Positions 39,063 through 49,380 of a stretch of 64,000 nucleotides of DNA are shown piece by piece. Positions within the stretch are counted from its first letter, which is position 1. The number at the start of each line of letters is the position of its first letter. Source of the DNA: Arsenophonus sp031446105 (GTDB taxonomy: Bacteria > Pseudomonadota > Gammaproteobacteria > Enterobacterales > Enterobacteriaceae); NCBI GenBank assembly GCA_031446105.1, contig CP132907.1:496001-560000 (forward strand), read 5' to 3'. Position numbers and translations under genes: made by a program. The notes beneath the pieces are model-generated. The model did not search any database, was not told the origin of the DNA, and saw only the letters and a program-made list of their open reading frames with translations.

Positions 39063-39088
39063 TTTTCTTAATTTATAAATTAAGAAAA
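39063..39088. repeat. 26-bp perfect palindrome between ptsH and ptsI
   Basis: TTTTCTTAATTTA followed by its exact complement gives an AT-rich stem of up to 13 bp (practically about 11 with a small loop), 26 bases after the ptsH stop. No U-run beyond the stem. It could slow decay of the ptsH message or lower ptsI expression. Confidence 0.6.
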
Positions 39089-39184
39089 TATTAAAAACAG
39101 GATCTATATTTAACTATTAATTTTACAAAAATAATCCTATAAGCTAAATATTGTCCGCTCATTGTTAATAAGGTAAGAATATTT

Positions 39185-40894
39185 ATGATTTTAGGAATTT
39201 CAGTATCACCAGGTATCGCCTTCGGGAAAGCATTAATTCTAAAAGAGGAATTAATTGTTTACAATCAAAAAAAAATTACTGATAACCAAATTAACAATGA
39301 AATTAATCGATTTATTATTGGACGAAAAAAAGCAGTACAACAATTAAAAAACATAAAAAAAATAACTGAAAAAAAAATAGGTGAAGAAAAAGCAGAAATA
39401 TTTGAAGGTCATATTATTTTACTAGAAGATGAAGAACTAGAGCAGGAAATTTTGTCTTTAATACAAAAAGAACATAAAACAGCAGATTCAGCAACTCAAA
39501 AAGTTATTGAAGAGCAGGCGATTGCATTAGAAAAATTAAATGACGTATACTTAAAAGAACGTGCTACCGATGTTAGAGATATTGGTGCACGTTTATTGAA
39601 AAATATTCTCGGATTACCAATTATTGATCTCAGTACAATTAATGAAGAAATCATTTTGGTTGCTAATGATCTTACACCTTCTCAAACAGCAGAATTAAAT
39701 TTCAAAAAAGTACTAGGATTTATTATTGATTTAGGAGGAAAAACTTCACACACTTCAATTATGGCAAAATCTTTAGAAATTCCTGCTATCGTAGGTACAA
39801 GCAATGCCACAAATCAAATTAAACAAAATGATTATATTATATTAGATGCGATTAATAATCGTATTTATCAAAATCCATCTAAAAATCAAATTAATAAATT
39901 AAAAAATATAAAGAAAAAATATTTATTTGAAAAAAATGAATTAAAAAAATTTAAAAACCTTCCAGCTATTACTCTAGATGGGCATCAAGTAAAAGTTTGT
40001 GCTAATATTAGCAATTTTTATGATATGAATAATAATGAATGTGTTGGTTTATATAGAACTGAATTTTTATTCATGAACCGTAATACTTTACCAACAGAAG
40101 AAGAACAATTTCAAACTTACAAAACAATAGCAGAAAATATATATCCAAAAACTATTATCATTCGTACAATGGATATTGGAGGTGATAAAAATCTTCCTTA
40201 TATGAATATACCAAAAGAAGAAAATCCTTTTCTTGGTTGGAGAGCTATTCGTATTTCTCTAGATAGAAAAGAAATTCTTCATACTCAATTACGAGCTATA
40301 TTAAGAGCTTCTGTATTCGGTCAAATAAGTATTATGTTTCCAATGGTGATTTCTATAGAAGAAATTAGAAGTTTAAAAAAAGAATTACAAATTCTTAAAA
40401 AACAATTAATTAAAGAAAAAATAAAATTTAATAAAGCAATTGAAATAGGAATAATGATTGAAACACCAGCAGCAGCAATTATATCAAATCACTTAGCAAA
40501 AGAAGTTGATTTTTTTAGTATTGGTACTAATGATTTAACTCAATACACGTTAGCAGTTGATCGTGGGAATAAACTTATTTCACATTTATATAACCCAATG
40601 TCTCCTTCTGTATTAAAATTAATAAAAATAGTTATTGACGCTGCACATGCAGAAGGTAAATGGACTGGCATATGTGGTGAACTAGCTGGTGATGAACGGG
40701 CTACATTATTACTTCTGGGGATGGGATTAGATGAATTTAGTATGAATACTGTTTCAATTCCAAAAATAAAAAAGATCATTAGAAATGCAAAATTCAAAGA
40801 TACAAAAAAATTAGCTAAAGAAGCATTAAAGAAATCAACAGCAAAAGAACTAATGGATGTTATTAAAGTATTTATAAAAAATAACATATCATAA
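39185..40894 (+). CDS. ptsI: PTS enzyme I (phosphoenolpyruvate-protein phosphotransferase)
   Basis: 569 residues (E. coli 575). It takes phosphate from PEP and gives it to HPr. The phosphorylated His189 lies in GGKTSHTSIMAKSLEIPAIVG. The C-terminal PEP-binding barrel has GLYRTEFLFMNR, TMDIGGDKNLPY, FFSIGTNDLTQYTLAVDRGN and the active Cys in GICGELAGDE. TAAGGTAAG precedes the ATG. crr follows after 50 bases. Confidence 0.98.
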   Translation: MILGISVSPGIAFGKALILKEELIVYNQKKITDNQINNEINRFIIGRKKAVQQLKNIKKITEKKIGEEKAEIFEGHIILLEDEELEQEILSLIQKEHKTADSATQKVIEEQAIALEKLNDVYLKERATDVRDIGARLLKNILGLPIIDLSTINEEIILVANDLTPSQTAELNFKKVLGFIIDLGGKTSHTSIMAKSLEIPAIVGTSNATNQIKQNDYIILDAINNRIYQNPSKNQINKLKNIKKKYLFEKNELKKFKNLPAITLDGHQVKVCANISNFYDMNNNECVGLYRTEFLFMNRNTLPTEEEQFQTYKTIAENIYPKTIIIRTMDIGGDKNLPYMNIPKEENPFLGWRAIRISLDRKEILHTQLRAILRASVFGQISIMFPMVISIEEIRSLKKELQILKKQLIKEKIKFNKAIEIGIMIETPAAAIISNHLAKEVDFFSIGTNDLTQYTLAVDRGNKLISHLYNPMSPSVLKLIKIVIDAAHAEGKWTGICGELAGDERATLLLLGMGLDEFSMNTVSIPKIKKIIRNAKFKDTKKLAKEALKKSTAKELMDVIKVFIKNNIS

Positions 40895-40944
40895 TTAAAT
40901 TCTTCATCTAAAAATATTTTTAATAAAAATAATAAGGGAAACCA

Positions 40945-41448
40945 ATGAGCATATTCAATAAAGTTAAATTATTCACTTCAGAAAATAAAAATAATATGAT
41001 TAATATTATTGCGCCAATTTCAGGTCAAATTATTCATATAGAAGATGTTCCAGATGTTGTTTTTTCAGAAAAAATTGTTGGAGATGGGATTGCTGTTAAT
41101 CCATCTGGCGATAAAATTGTAGCTCCAATTAATGGGACTATCAGTAAAATCTTTGAAACAAACCATGCATTTTCTATGAAATCAAAAAGTGGTATTGAAT
41201 TATTTGTACATTTTGGTATTGATACTATTAACTTAAAAGGTGAAGGATTTTCTCGAATAGCAAAAGAAGGAAAAAAAGTAAAAATAGGTGATTTAATACT
41301 AAAAATTGATCTTCTTTTATTGCAAAAAAAAGCAAAATCTGTATTAACCCCTATAATTATTTCTAATATGGATGAAATAAAAGAACTAAAAAAATCTAGT
41401 GGACCTATTATTGCAGGAGAAACAATTATTATGAAAATAATAAAATAA
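40945..41448 (+). CDS. crr: PTS glucose-specific EIIA component
   Basis: 167 residues (E. coli 169). It receives phosphate from HPr on His89 (FVHFGID, E. coli His90), with the partner His74 in ETNHAFS. It passes phosphate to membrane EIIBC of glucose-type systems and, in E. coli, regulates other permeases and adenylate cyclase. VVFSEKIVGDGIAVNPSG is intact. AAGGGAAACC precedes the ATG. No EIIBC gene is in the window; ptsG or a relative would have to be elsewhere for transport. Confidence 0.97.
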   Translation: MSIFNKVKLFTSENKNNMINIIAPISGQIIHIEDVPDVVFSEKIVGDGIAVNPSGDKIVAPINGTISKIFETNHAFSMKSKSGIELFVHFGIDTINLKGEGFSRIAKEGKKVKIGDLILKIDLLLLQKKAKSVLTPIIISNMDEIKELKKSSGPIIAGETIIMKIIK

Positions 41449-43534
41449 TTAATTTTATAAAAATACTTATTTATGATAATAATCTTTTTATATGCAAAAT
41501 CATACACAAAGAAATAATAAATATTTTTGTATTATTTTATTTTTTTAAAAAAAGTAAATACAGTGCTTGTTAATTAATTTTGCATTAAATTTTAAATTAT
41601 ATTAAAAAGCTTTCATATAGAAAATTTAAAAATATTCCAAAAATTATAAATATACCTGCTATGTATAACTATTAAGTAATAAAATTTTTTAATAATATAT
41701 AAAAATATATATGCTTTTAAAAAATATATATTTATTTAAATGATTAATTAATTTTTATTAATGTTATTTTTTAAATTTTAATATTAAAATATTTAATATT
41801 TTATCTATAAATAAAAAAAATTAAAAATATTATTTTTTTAATATATAAAAATAAAAATTTATTAAAGTAATCCAATTAAAAAATAACTTTTAAATATAAT
41901 TTTTAAATATATCAAATAAAATTTTTACTTATCATACAACATTAATAAACACATAAAACATTAAAAATTTTATAATATAAATAAATATTAAAAAAATAAT
42001 AATTTTATTTATAATTTTATAAAAACAAATCAATTAATTATTTAAGGATATTTAAGAAAATACAAAATTGGTATTTTTAAAGATTTATATAATTTAAGTA
42101 AATTAATATATTTTAAAATTATATTAAAAAATAATTTTTAAATAAAAATTTATATTTACCAAAAATTAATATTTATATTTTTTATCTTCAATGTTCAAAT
42201 ATATATTTAAAAATTTTTCATAAAAGATCAAAAATCATTAAAAAATTTTCTTAAAATTATTAAATAAAAATATTTATTTTTTTAAATAAAAAAATAATTT
42301 ATTTTTTATAAAAATAATAATTAAATTATCAAAAACTATTTTTTTTATTAATTTTTTATATAATCAAAAAAGCAAAATTTTATTTTATTATAAAAACATT
42401 TTTTTATAATACATAATTTAAATTAATTAAAAAATATAAAAAATTATGTTTATACATATTTGTAATAAAAAAAATCATTTCTATTATTTTTATAATAATC
42501 ATAATCTATTTAAAATATTTTTTTATAAATAAAAAACAAATAAATAATATAATCTTTATAATTAAAAAATGCAATTTTATCATTAATAATTTATTTATGA
42601 TAGATGAAAAATATTAAAAATTTTAATTTTTTCTTAATTTATAAAATATTTTTTTAAAAATTTAAAAATATCACAAAAAAATTAAAAAATAAAAAAATAT
42701 TAATAAAAAATAAATTCATTTTTTTAAGGTAATAACTATTAATTTTTCATATATAAATTTTAAAAAATTATCATCTTTTTTGCAAAAAAATCTTTATCTT
42801 TAATTAAATACAAATATTTAGCGATAACATTTTTTTAATTTCATACTTAAATAATATTTATATTTCCATAACTCATTGAAATATTTAATTTTTTATTATA
42901 CAAAAAACAAAAATTTATCATTAACATGGTAAGTTATTAATAAATTTGATCTAACATCCATACTATAATTTTGAAAAAAGATATAAACAAAAATAAAATC
43001 AAAAATCTTTATGCAAATTTTATAAAAAAATCTATTAAATTTATAAAATTGGTATAATTAATATTTTTTTTATTAAAAATCCTAATAAAGAAACTGGAGT
43101 ATCGAATTATTTTTTTTAATAATTAAAATTAAAATAATTTTAAAACTTGTTTTAATTTTATTAAAAACTTAAGTAATTAATTTCTTAATATATATTTACT
43201 AATTATAAAAAATAATATGAAATAACTATAAACATTAATTTTAATGTTATCTAATAGTTTATTGCATAAACTTTAATTTAATAAATAATCATAAAACTAT
43301 ATTTAGATTACAAAAAAATAAAAAAATCAATTTTAATATCTCTGGCACCTTTAAAAAAATAAGAATATAATTTTTATTTAAAACTAAATTCAAAAAAAAT
43401 AAAAAATGATATTTTTTAACAAAAAAAGATATAAAATTTTAAAAAATAATTTCTAAAAAATAAATTTTTATATTTATATTTTTTAAAGTAAAGTTACAAT
43501 TATAAAATTAATTTTAAAATCCTTGTTTTTTGTA
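41449..43534. other. Long AT-rich spacer crr/der
   Basis: 2.1 kb between convergent crr and der, which are far apart in E. coli, so this is a rearrangement or deletion junction. No frame, tRNA or clear terminator is present. The sequence is dominated by A- and T-runs. Confidence 0.65.
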
Positions 43535-44947
43535 TTAAAGATATGGATTATAATTCTTTTTAAATTTAATACAAACAGGAGTACCTATCATATTTAATTT
43601 TTTACAAAAATAATTACTTAAATAACGTTTATAAGCACTAGGAACATCCTCTTCTAATTGATTTCCATGTATTAAAATAACAGGTGGATTATAACCAATA
43701 GCATGTGCATATTTCATTTTCATTCTACGTCCTCTAATTAATGGCGGTTGATGTTTTTTTTCGGCTATATTTAGAATTTTGGTTAACAGAGAAGTACTTA
43801 TTTGGCGTGTTGCAGATAAATATGATTCATTAATAGATTGAAACATATGATTAATACCACTACCTTTCAAAGCTGAAATAAAATGAATTTTAACAAATTT
43901 AATAAAATTTAACCGTAAATTAAGGATAATTTTAATAGATTCCCGTTCTCTCAACGATACAACATCCCATTTATTCATTACAACTACCAAAGACCGACCA
44001 GTTTGCAGAATAATATCTAATAAAGATAAATCTTGATCAAATACTCCATCTTTTGCATCCATTAATAATACAACAACATGAGAATATTTGATGGACTGTA
44101 ATGTTTTTATAACTGAAAATTTTTCATATTTTTCAGTTATATTTTTTCTTTTTCTAACACCAGCGGTATCAATAAGTATATATTTATATTGTTTTCTTTG
44201 CATTGGAATATCAATACTATCAAGAGTTGTACCAGGCTTATCATAAACTACCACCCGATCTTCACCCAAAATACTATTAATTAATGTTGATTTTCCAACA
44301 TTGGGTCTCCCAACAATAGCTAATTTAATTGGCAACAAAAATGGGTCAAAAGGATTTTCTTGAGTATTATTAATAATATTTTTTCTTTCTCTAGAAAGAG
44401 AGTTAAAATTATTACTTAATTTTAAAGGTAATTGTATTTTATCTATTATTTTTTTTTTATAACATGAAAAAATAACTTTTTTCATAAGTGAAAAAATACC
44501 AAAACCATACAATGCTGCAATCGGATAAATATTTTTTATACCTAGAACACAAAAATTACTGAATATATTATTAAAATTACAACCATCTGTTTTATTGACG
44601 AGAAGATATATTTCTTTATTAGAACTACGCAAATTTTTCATAAATTTATAATCTAATGGTATAATTCCAGAATCAATATCTACTAAAAAAAAAATAATAT
44701 CAGCTTCCCGAATTGCTAATAAAGATTGTGAAAATATATGCAATTGCACTTTTTTTTCTGATCCATTTATACCGCCAGTATCGATAATAATAAATTCTTG
44801 CCCTAATAAAAAAGCTCTACCATATTTTCTATCACGTGTTAAACCAGGCATATCAGCAACTAATGCATCTCTACTTTTCGTTAATTTATTAAATAAAGTA
44901 GACTTCCCTACATTAGACCGACCTACTAATGCAATTATTGGTATCAT
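43535..44947 (-). CDS. der: Ribosome assembly GTPase Der (EngA), shortened
   Basis: 470 residues (E. coli 490). It is a double GTPase needed for maturation of the 50S subunit. P-loops: GRSNVGKS at 9-16 and GRPNVGKS at 213-220; NKTD and NKWD are the G4 motifs; the C-terminal KH-like domain has HQPPLVRGRR-type residues and GYNPPVILIHGN. Three oddities: the acidic linker of E. coli between the G domains is replaced by a neutral/basic Asn/Lys-rich stretch; the basic C-terminal tail of about 25 residues is missing (ends NPYL); and the second G2 motif reads GTTLDS instead of GTTRDS (Leu242). It is downstream of bamB as in E. coli. Confidence 0.95.
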   Translation of the reverse strand: MIPIIALVGRSNVGKSTLFNKLTKSRDALVADMPGLTRDRKYGRAFLLGQEFIIIDTGGINGSEKKVQLHIFSQSLLAIREADIIFFLVDIDSGIIPLDYKFMKNLRSSNKEIYLLVNKTDGCNFNNIFSNFCVLGIKNIYPIAALYGFGIFSLMKKVIFSCYKKKIIDKIQLPLKLSNNFNSLSRERKNIINNTQENPFDPFLLPIKLAIVGRPNVGKSTLINSILGEDRVVVYDKPGTTLDSIDIPMQRKQYKYILIDTAGVRKRKNITEKYEKFSVIKTLQSIKYSHVVVLLMDAKDGVFDQDLSLLDIILQTGRSLVVVMNKWDVVSLRERESIKIILNLRLNFIKFVKIHFISALKGSGINHMFQSINESYLSATRQISTSLLTKILNIAEKKHQPPLIRGRRMKMKYAHAIGYNPPVILIHGNQLEEDVPSAYKRYLSNYFCKKLNMIGTPVCIKFKKNYNPYL

Positions 44948-45071
44948 TTTAAAAAAATAGCCTCAAAAAATAATAAGTATTCTTATTGAAATTTTAAAAA
45001 CAAGTAAATTAAATTAAAAAAAATCTGATATAATTTTTAAATTATATATTTCATATAAAAAAATTAAACTA

Positions 45072-46253
45072 TTACAATTGCATTAAATAAAGAGTTCCAT
45101 CCTTCGCTTGCACTAACAATTTATTATTAGCCACAATCGGACGAATTAATAAACCAGAAGAATTTAATTTATTTTTTATCATCAATTGACCATTATAAAT
45201 ATTTAAAAAATAAAGATATCCTGCTCCATCACCTATAACCAAAAAATTACCATAAATACTCGGTGCAGTTAAATTACGGTATAATAAAGAATTTTGTACC
45301 CATAAAATAACACCATCACTTTTACGAATTGCAAATACAGAATCATTTTGATCAACTAAATAAATAGTTTTATCATCAATAGTAATATCATGAATTGACC
45401 CTAAATTAAGACTCCAGATAATTTGACTAGAATACAGATTAATTGCAACTAAATTTCCATTATATGCAATAGCAAAAACGGCCCCTATATTAACATCAAT
45501 AACTGGTTTCATATTAATATCATGTAAAGAATTAATTTTATTTATTCCATCAATATTATTAATATATTTTTGCCAAAGAATTTCCCCTTGAGACAAAGTT
45601 ACTGCAGTAATGCGACCATTATTACTACCAACAATTGCAACACCATAAAATATACTAGGAGCAGATTTACCTCTTATAGATAATTTTGAATAATTATCTA
45701 AATGAATACTCCATTTAATTTTTCCATTTTTTATATCTAAAGCTTGTAATACTCCATTACTAGTATGCGTTAGAACTAAACCATTACTAACTACAGGTTG
45801 CGAAATTGCTTCTCCAGCAACATCAGTCATCCATACAACTTTTCCATTAAACTTATTTAATGCAATTAATTGACCGGTTTCTATTCCTATATAAAGCTGA
45901 TCTTTTGAAATAGTTAATCCAGAAGAAAGTAATATAGATTTATCACTTTTAAAGAAATTAATTTGATCTAACAAATTAATTGACCATAATATATTACCTG
46001 AATTAAAATTTATTGCTTTTATAATACCTCTACGATCTGATACATAAACAACAAAATTATCATAAACAGGAAAAATTTTTGAATAATATTTTCCAGTACC
46101 ATTTCCTACTATATTTTTCCAAATAATAATAGGAGTTATTTTATTATTAAATTCAGGAATAGAAGAAACAAGTACCGTTTTTTTTTTACTTACACATCCA
46201 GTTAATAAACTGATGATGAATGTGATAATAAAAAATATTTTAATAACTTGCAT
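45072..46253 (-). CDS. bamB: Outer membrane protein assembly factor BamB
   Basis: 393 residues (E. coli 392). It is a lipoprotein of the BAM complex that inserts beta-barrels into the outer membrane. The N-terminus is a lipoprotein signal with lipobox LLTGC (Cys about residue 20). The rest is an eight-bladed PQQ-type propeller with repeated GxxxALN/GxxxW patterns such as ALNKFNGKVVWMTDV and ALDIKNGKIKWS. GAGGAATG precedes the ATG. An A10 tract follows the lipobox codon. It implies a retained outer membrane with barrel proteins. Confidence 0.95.
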   Translation of the reverse strand: MQVIKIFFIITFIISLLTGCVSKKKTVLVSSIPEFNNKITPIIIWKNIVGNGTGKYYSKIFPVYDNFVVYVSDRRGIIKAINFNSGNILWSINLLDQINFFKSDKSILLSSGLTISKDQLYIGIETGQLIALNKFNGKVVWMTDVAGEAISQPVVSNGLVLTHTSNGVLQALDIKNGKIKWSIHLDNYSKLSIRGKSAPSIFYGVAIVGSNNGRITAVTLSQGEILWQKYINNIDGINKINSLHDINMKPVIDVNIGAVFAIAYNGNLVAINLYSSQIIWSLNLGSIHDITIDDKTIYLVDQNDSVFAIRKSDGVILWVQNSLLYRNLTAPSIYGNFLVIGDGAGYLYFLNIYNGQLMIKNKLNSSGLLIRPIVANNKLLVQAKDGTLYLMQL

Positions 46254-46269
46254 TTCAACATTCCTCTTT

Positions 46270-46875
46270 CTATAACAAACTATTGATCTTTATTTTTAAT
46301 ATATTCTTCATATTTTCAGATCCATCTGATGCCAACCCTTTTAAATAAGCTGCACGAGCAGAAGAAATATCATTTTTTTTAAGAAAAATATCACCTCTTA
46401 TATTCTCTACAATAATATTCCAACTTTTTTCATCTATTTCCATCAAATAAATCAGTGCTTCTTCGGTATGATTTAAAGCTAATTCTATACGAGCCAATTT
46501 AATATTAATTAAATTTTTTATATTTTTTATATTAGTTAACGTTAATGCTTTTAATAATGTTTTTTTTGCATTTAAAGTATCATTTTTTTCTACTAATTTT
46601 TTTGCTTCTTCTATTTTGCTTAAAACAGAATAAATATTTTTTTCTGCATTAAAAAAATTCTTATTATTAAAAAAAAATTGTTTAAAATTAAAATATGATT
46701 GAGAAGATTGTTTTCCAAAAAAATAAGCTTTGGTCCTTAAAAGAGATAAATATAATGATTCCCAATTATAATAACTAAAAATTAATAGATTAATTACAAT
46801 AACAAATCCTATAATTAACATCTTTTTTTTATTAATAAAATAATATTTAATCATCTTTATTTTGTCATAAATCAT
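46270..46875 (-). CDS. yfgM: Ancillary SecYEG translocon subunit YfgM
   Basis: 201 residues from the ATG at 46873-46875 (E. coli 206); an alternative TTG start five codons earlier has no better ribosome site. One membrane segment near residues 18-38 (MLIIGFVIVINLLIFSYY) is followed by a periplasmic TPR-like domain. In E. coli it works with PpiD at the translocon. The C-terminal half aligns well (KLVEKNDTLNAKKTLLKAL, KLARIELALN, ENIRGDIFLKKNDISSARAAYLKGLASD), while the middle is diverged. It lies between hisS and bamB in the E. coli order. Confidence 0.9.
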   Translation of the reverse strand: MIYDKIKMIKYYFINKKKMLIIGFVIVINLLIFSYYNWESLYLSLLRTKAYFFGKQSSQSYFNFKQFFFNNKNFFNAEKNIYSVLSKIEEAKKLVEKNDTLNAKKTLLKALTLTNIKNIKNLINIKLARIELALNHTEEALIYLMEIDEKSWNIIVENIRGDIFLKKNDISSARAAYLKGLASDGSENMKNILKIKINSLL

Positions 46876-46896
46876 ATAAAATTTTATCAAATCTTT

Positions 46897-48174
46897 TTAA
46901 CCTAAAATTTCTGTTAAACGTACAGTTAAATGTTTCTGCAAAATTGTTTCCTGTGCACCTGTATATAAATTTTTTATTATAACTGATTTAGATTCATATT
47001 CATGATCACCTAAAATAAGTGCAATTTTTGCTTTATATTTATTAGCTTTTGCTAATTGTTTTTTTAAAGTTCCACCACCATGATGAGTAATCAATGTCAA
47101 GTATGGCATCTTATCTCTTATTTTTTCTGCTAATTTTAATATTTCATATTGACTATTTTTTCCATAAGATATTAAATAAATATCAAGAAACTGAAACTTA
47201 TCTATAAAATCTGGATTTGATTCTTTGACTAACAATACTGTACGTTCCATACCTATTGCAAAACCAATAGCTTTTGTTTTTTTTCCACCCAGTTGTTCTA
47301 CTAACTCATCATAACGACCACCAGCACAAATAGTTCCTTTTGCGCCTAAAACATTAGTAACCCATTCAAATACAGTATAATTATAATAATCTAATCCACG
47401 CACTAAACGAGGATTAATTTGATATTTAATTCCTGCTATATCAAGTAATTTACATAATTTTAAAAAATGTTTTTTAGAAACATCATCAAGATAATCAAAA
47501 AGAAGAGGGGCATTATGCAATAAATCTTGAATTTGAAGATTTTTTGAATCAAATATACGTAATGGATTAGTAAAAATGCGACTCCGGCAATGTTCATCTA
47601 ATTTATCTTTATTTTTTTTTAAAAAAGTTAATAAAACCTCAGAGTATTGCAAACGTGATTCTAATGAACCAAGTGAATTTATTTCTAAAGAAAGATATTT
47701 GCTAATGCCTAATTTAGACCAAAATCTTTTTGTCATTATTATAATTTCAGCATCAATATCTGGACCAGCTAAACCAAATACTTCGGCACCAAACTGATGA
47801 AATTGACGATAACGTCCTTTTTGTGGACGCTCATAACGAAACATTGGCCCTAAATACCAAATACGTTTAGGTTGATCATATAAAAACCCATGTTCAATTC
47901 CAGAACGTATGCAACCAGCAGTATTTTCTGGGCGTAATGTTATAAGATGACCATCTCGGTCGTAAAAGGTATACATTTCTTTTTCAACCACATCAGTAAA
48001 TGTACCAATTGCTCTAGAAAATAAAATATTTTGTTCTACAACTGGCGTACGTATTTCAGAAAAACCATAACTAAAAAAAATTTTCTTCAATATGTTTTCA
48101 ATTTTTTGCCAAAATTGAATATTAATAGGAAGACAATCATGCATACCACGAATAGATTGAATTTTATTTATCAA
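46897..48174 (-). CDS. hisS: Histidine-tRNA ligase
   Basis: 425 residues if begun at the TTG at 48172-48174, against 424 in E. coli; INKIQSIRGMHDCLP then aligns without gap to the E. coli start, and AGAGAA lies upstream. The frame stays open 17 codons more, but there is no ATG anywhere in that stretch. Class II motifs: FRYERPQKGRYRQFHQFG (motif 2), the histidine-binding LVRGLDYYNYTVFEWV and AGGRYDELVEQLGG, and motif 3 GFAIGMERTVLL. The C-terminal anticodon domain is present. It sits between ispG and yfgM as in E. coli. Confidence 0.95.
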   Translation of the reverse strand: MINKIQSIRGMHDCLPINIQFWQKIENILKKIFFSYGFSEIRTPVVEQNILFSRAIGTFTDVVEKEMYTFYDRDGHLITLRPENTAGCIRSGIEHGFLYDQPKRIWYLGPMFRYERPQKGRYRQFHQFGAEVFGLAGPDIDAEIIIMTKRFWSKLGISKYLSLEINSLGSLESRLQYSEVLLTFLKKNKDKLDEHCRSRIFTNPLRIFDSKNLQIQDLLHNAPLLFDYLDDVSKKHFLKLCKLLDIAGIKYQINPRLVRGLDYYNYTVFEWVTNVLGAKGTICAGGRYDELVEQLGGKKTKAIGFAIGMERTVLLVKESNPDFIDKFQFLDIYLISYGKNSQYEILKLAEKIRDKMPYLTLITHHGGGTLKKQLAKANKYKAKIALILGDHEYESKSVIIKNLYTGAQETILQKHLTVRLTEILG

Positions 48175-48267
48175 ATTATTTATTTCTCTATAATAAAAAT
48201 TAATAATTTTAATCAAAAAAAACAAAAAATAAAGTTTTAAAAAATAGTTTTTATTTAAAAAATAATT

Positions 48268-49380
48268 TTATTGCTGTTTTATATTAATTTTATGCTTTTT
48301 ATTGAATATTGATACTTTTTTTCTAATTTTATCTTCTAATAGATCTATTATATTATTATTATCTAAACGCTCTTTTTGACGTATACCGTTTTCATAAAAA
48401 GCACTTTTTACTTTTGCTCCTGTAATACCAAAATTAGCTAATTCTGCTTCACCAGGTCCATTAACAACACAACCAATTATTGAAATATCCATTGGAATAA
48501 CAATATCTTCTAATCTTTTTTCTAAAGCATTTACTGTACCAATAACATCAAATTCTTGACGTGCACAAGTTGGACAAGCAATAAAATTAATACCTTTTGA
48601 ACGAATGCGGAGTGATTTTAAAATATCAAAACCAACTTTTACTTCTTCAGTAGGATTGTCTGCTAATGAAACACGTAATGTATCACCAATACCTTCAGAT
48701 AATAAAATACCTAATCCAATAGAAGATTTTACTGAACCTGCTCGTTTTCCACCAGCTTCAGTAATACCTAAATGCAATGGTTGATCAATTTTCTTAGCCA
48801 ATAAACGATAAGCATTTACCGCTAAAAATACATCTGAAGCTTTAACACTTACTTTAAACTGATCAAAATTTAATTTATCTAGTATATCAACATGACGCAT
48901 AGCTGATTCTACTAATGCTTCTGGAGTAATTATTGCATATTTCTTTTTTAAATCTTGTATTAATGAGCCACCATTAACACCGATTCGAATGGGAATATTT
49001 TTATCACGAGCACAAGCAATAACTTGATTAATTCTTGTTTTATTTCCGATATTACCAGGATTAATTCGTAAGCAATCTATACCGTATTCAGCAACTTTTA
49101 ATGCAATACGGTAATCAAAATGAATATCAGCAACAATAGGAACTTTCACTTCTTTTTTAATCAATTTCAACGCTTCAGCTGCATCCATGGTTGGTATAGA
49201 TACACGGACAATATCTGCGCCAACTTTTTCTAATTCTTTAATTTGTTGAATTGTTGCAATAACATTTGTTGTATTCGTATTAGTCATAGATTGCACTGTA
49301 ATTGGTGCACCATCACCAATAGCAACGTTACCTACATAAATACGTTTTGATTGGCGTCTTTTAATTGAAAATTTATACAT
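48268..49380 (-). CDS. ispG: 4-hydroxy-3-methylbut-2-en-1-yl diphosphate synthase (flavodoxin)
   Basis: 370 residues (E. coli 372). It is the Fe-S enzyme of the MEP pathway that makes HMBPP, a precursor of undecaprenyl and quinone side chains. Cluster ligands are present: CPTC in ACPTCARQ and the third Cys in IIGCVVNGPGE, with the Glu. The TIM barrel has VQSMTNTNT, ADIHFDYRIALKVAEYG and LRINPGNIG. AGAGGTGAT precedes the ATG. The 707-base gap to rodZ is eroded rodZ sequence by position. Confidence 0.98.
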   Translation of the reverse strand: MYKFSIKRRQSKRIYVGNVAIGDGAPITVQSMTNTNTTNVIATIQQIKELEKVGADIVRVSIPTMDAAEALKLIKKEVKVPIVADIHFDYRIALKVAEYGIDCLRINPGNIGNKTRINQVIACARDKNIPIRIGVNGGSLIQDLKKKYAIITPEALVESAMRHVDILDKLNFDQFKVSVKASDVFLAVNAYRLLAKKIDQPLHLGITEAGGKRAGSVKSSIGLGILLSEGIGDTLRVSLADNPTEEVKVGFDILKSLRIRSKGINFIACPTCARQEFDVIGTVNALEKRLEDIVIPMDISIIGCVVNGPGEAELANFGITGAKVKSAFYENGIRQKERLDNNNIIDLLEDKIRKKVSIFNKKHKINIKQQ

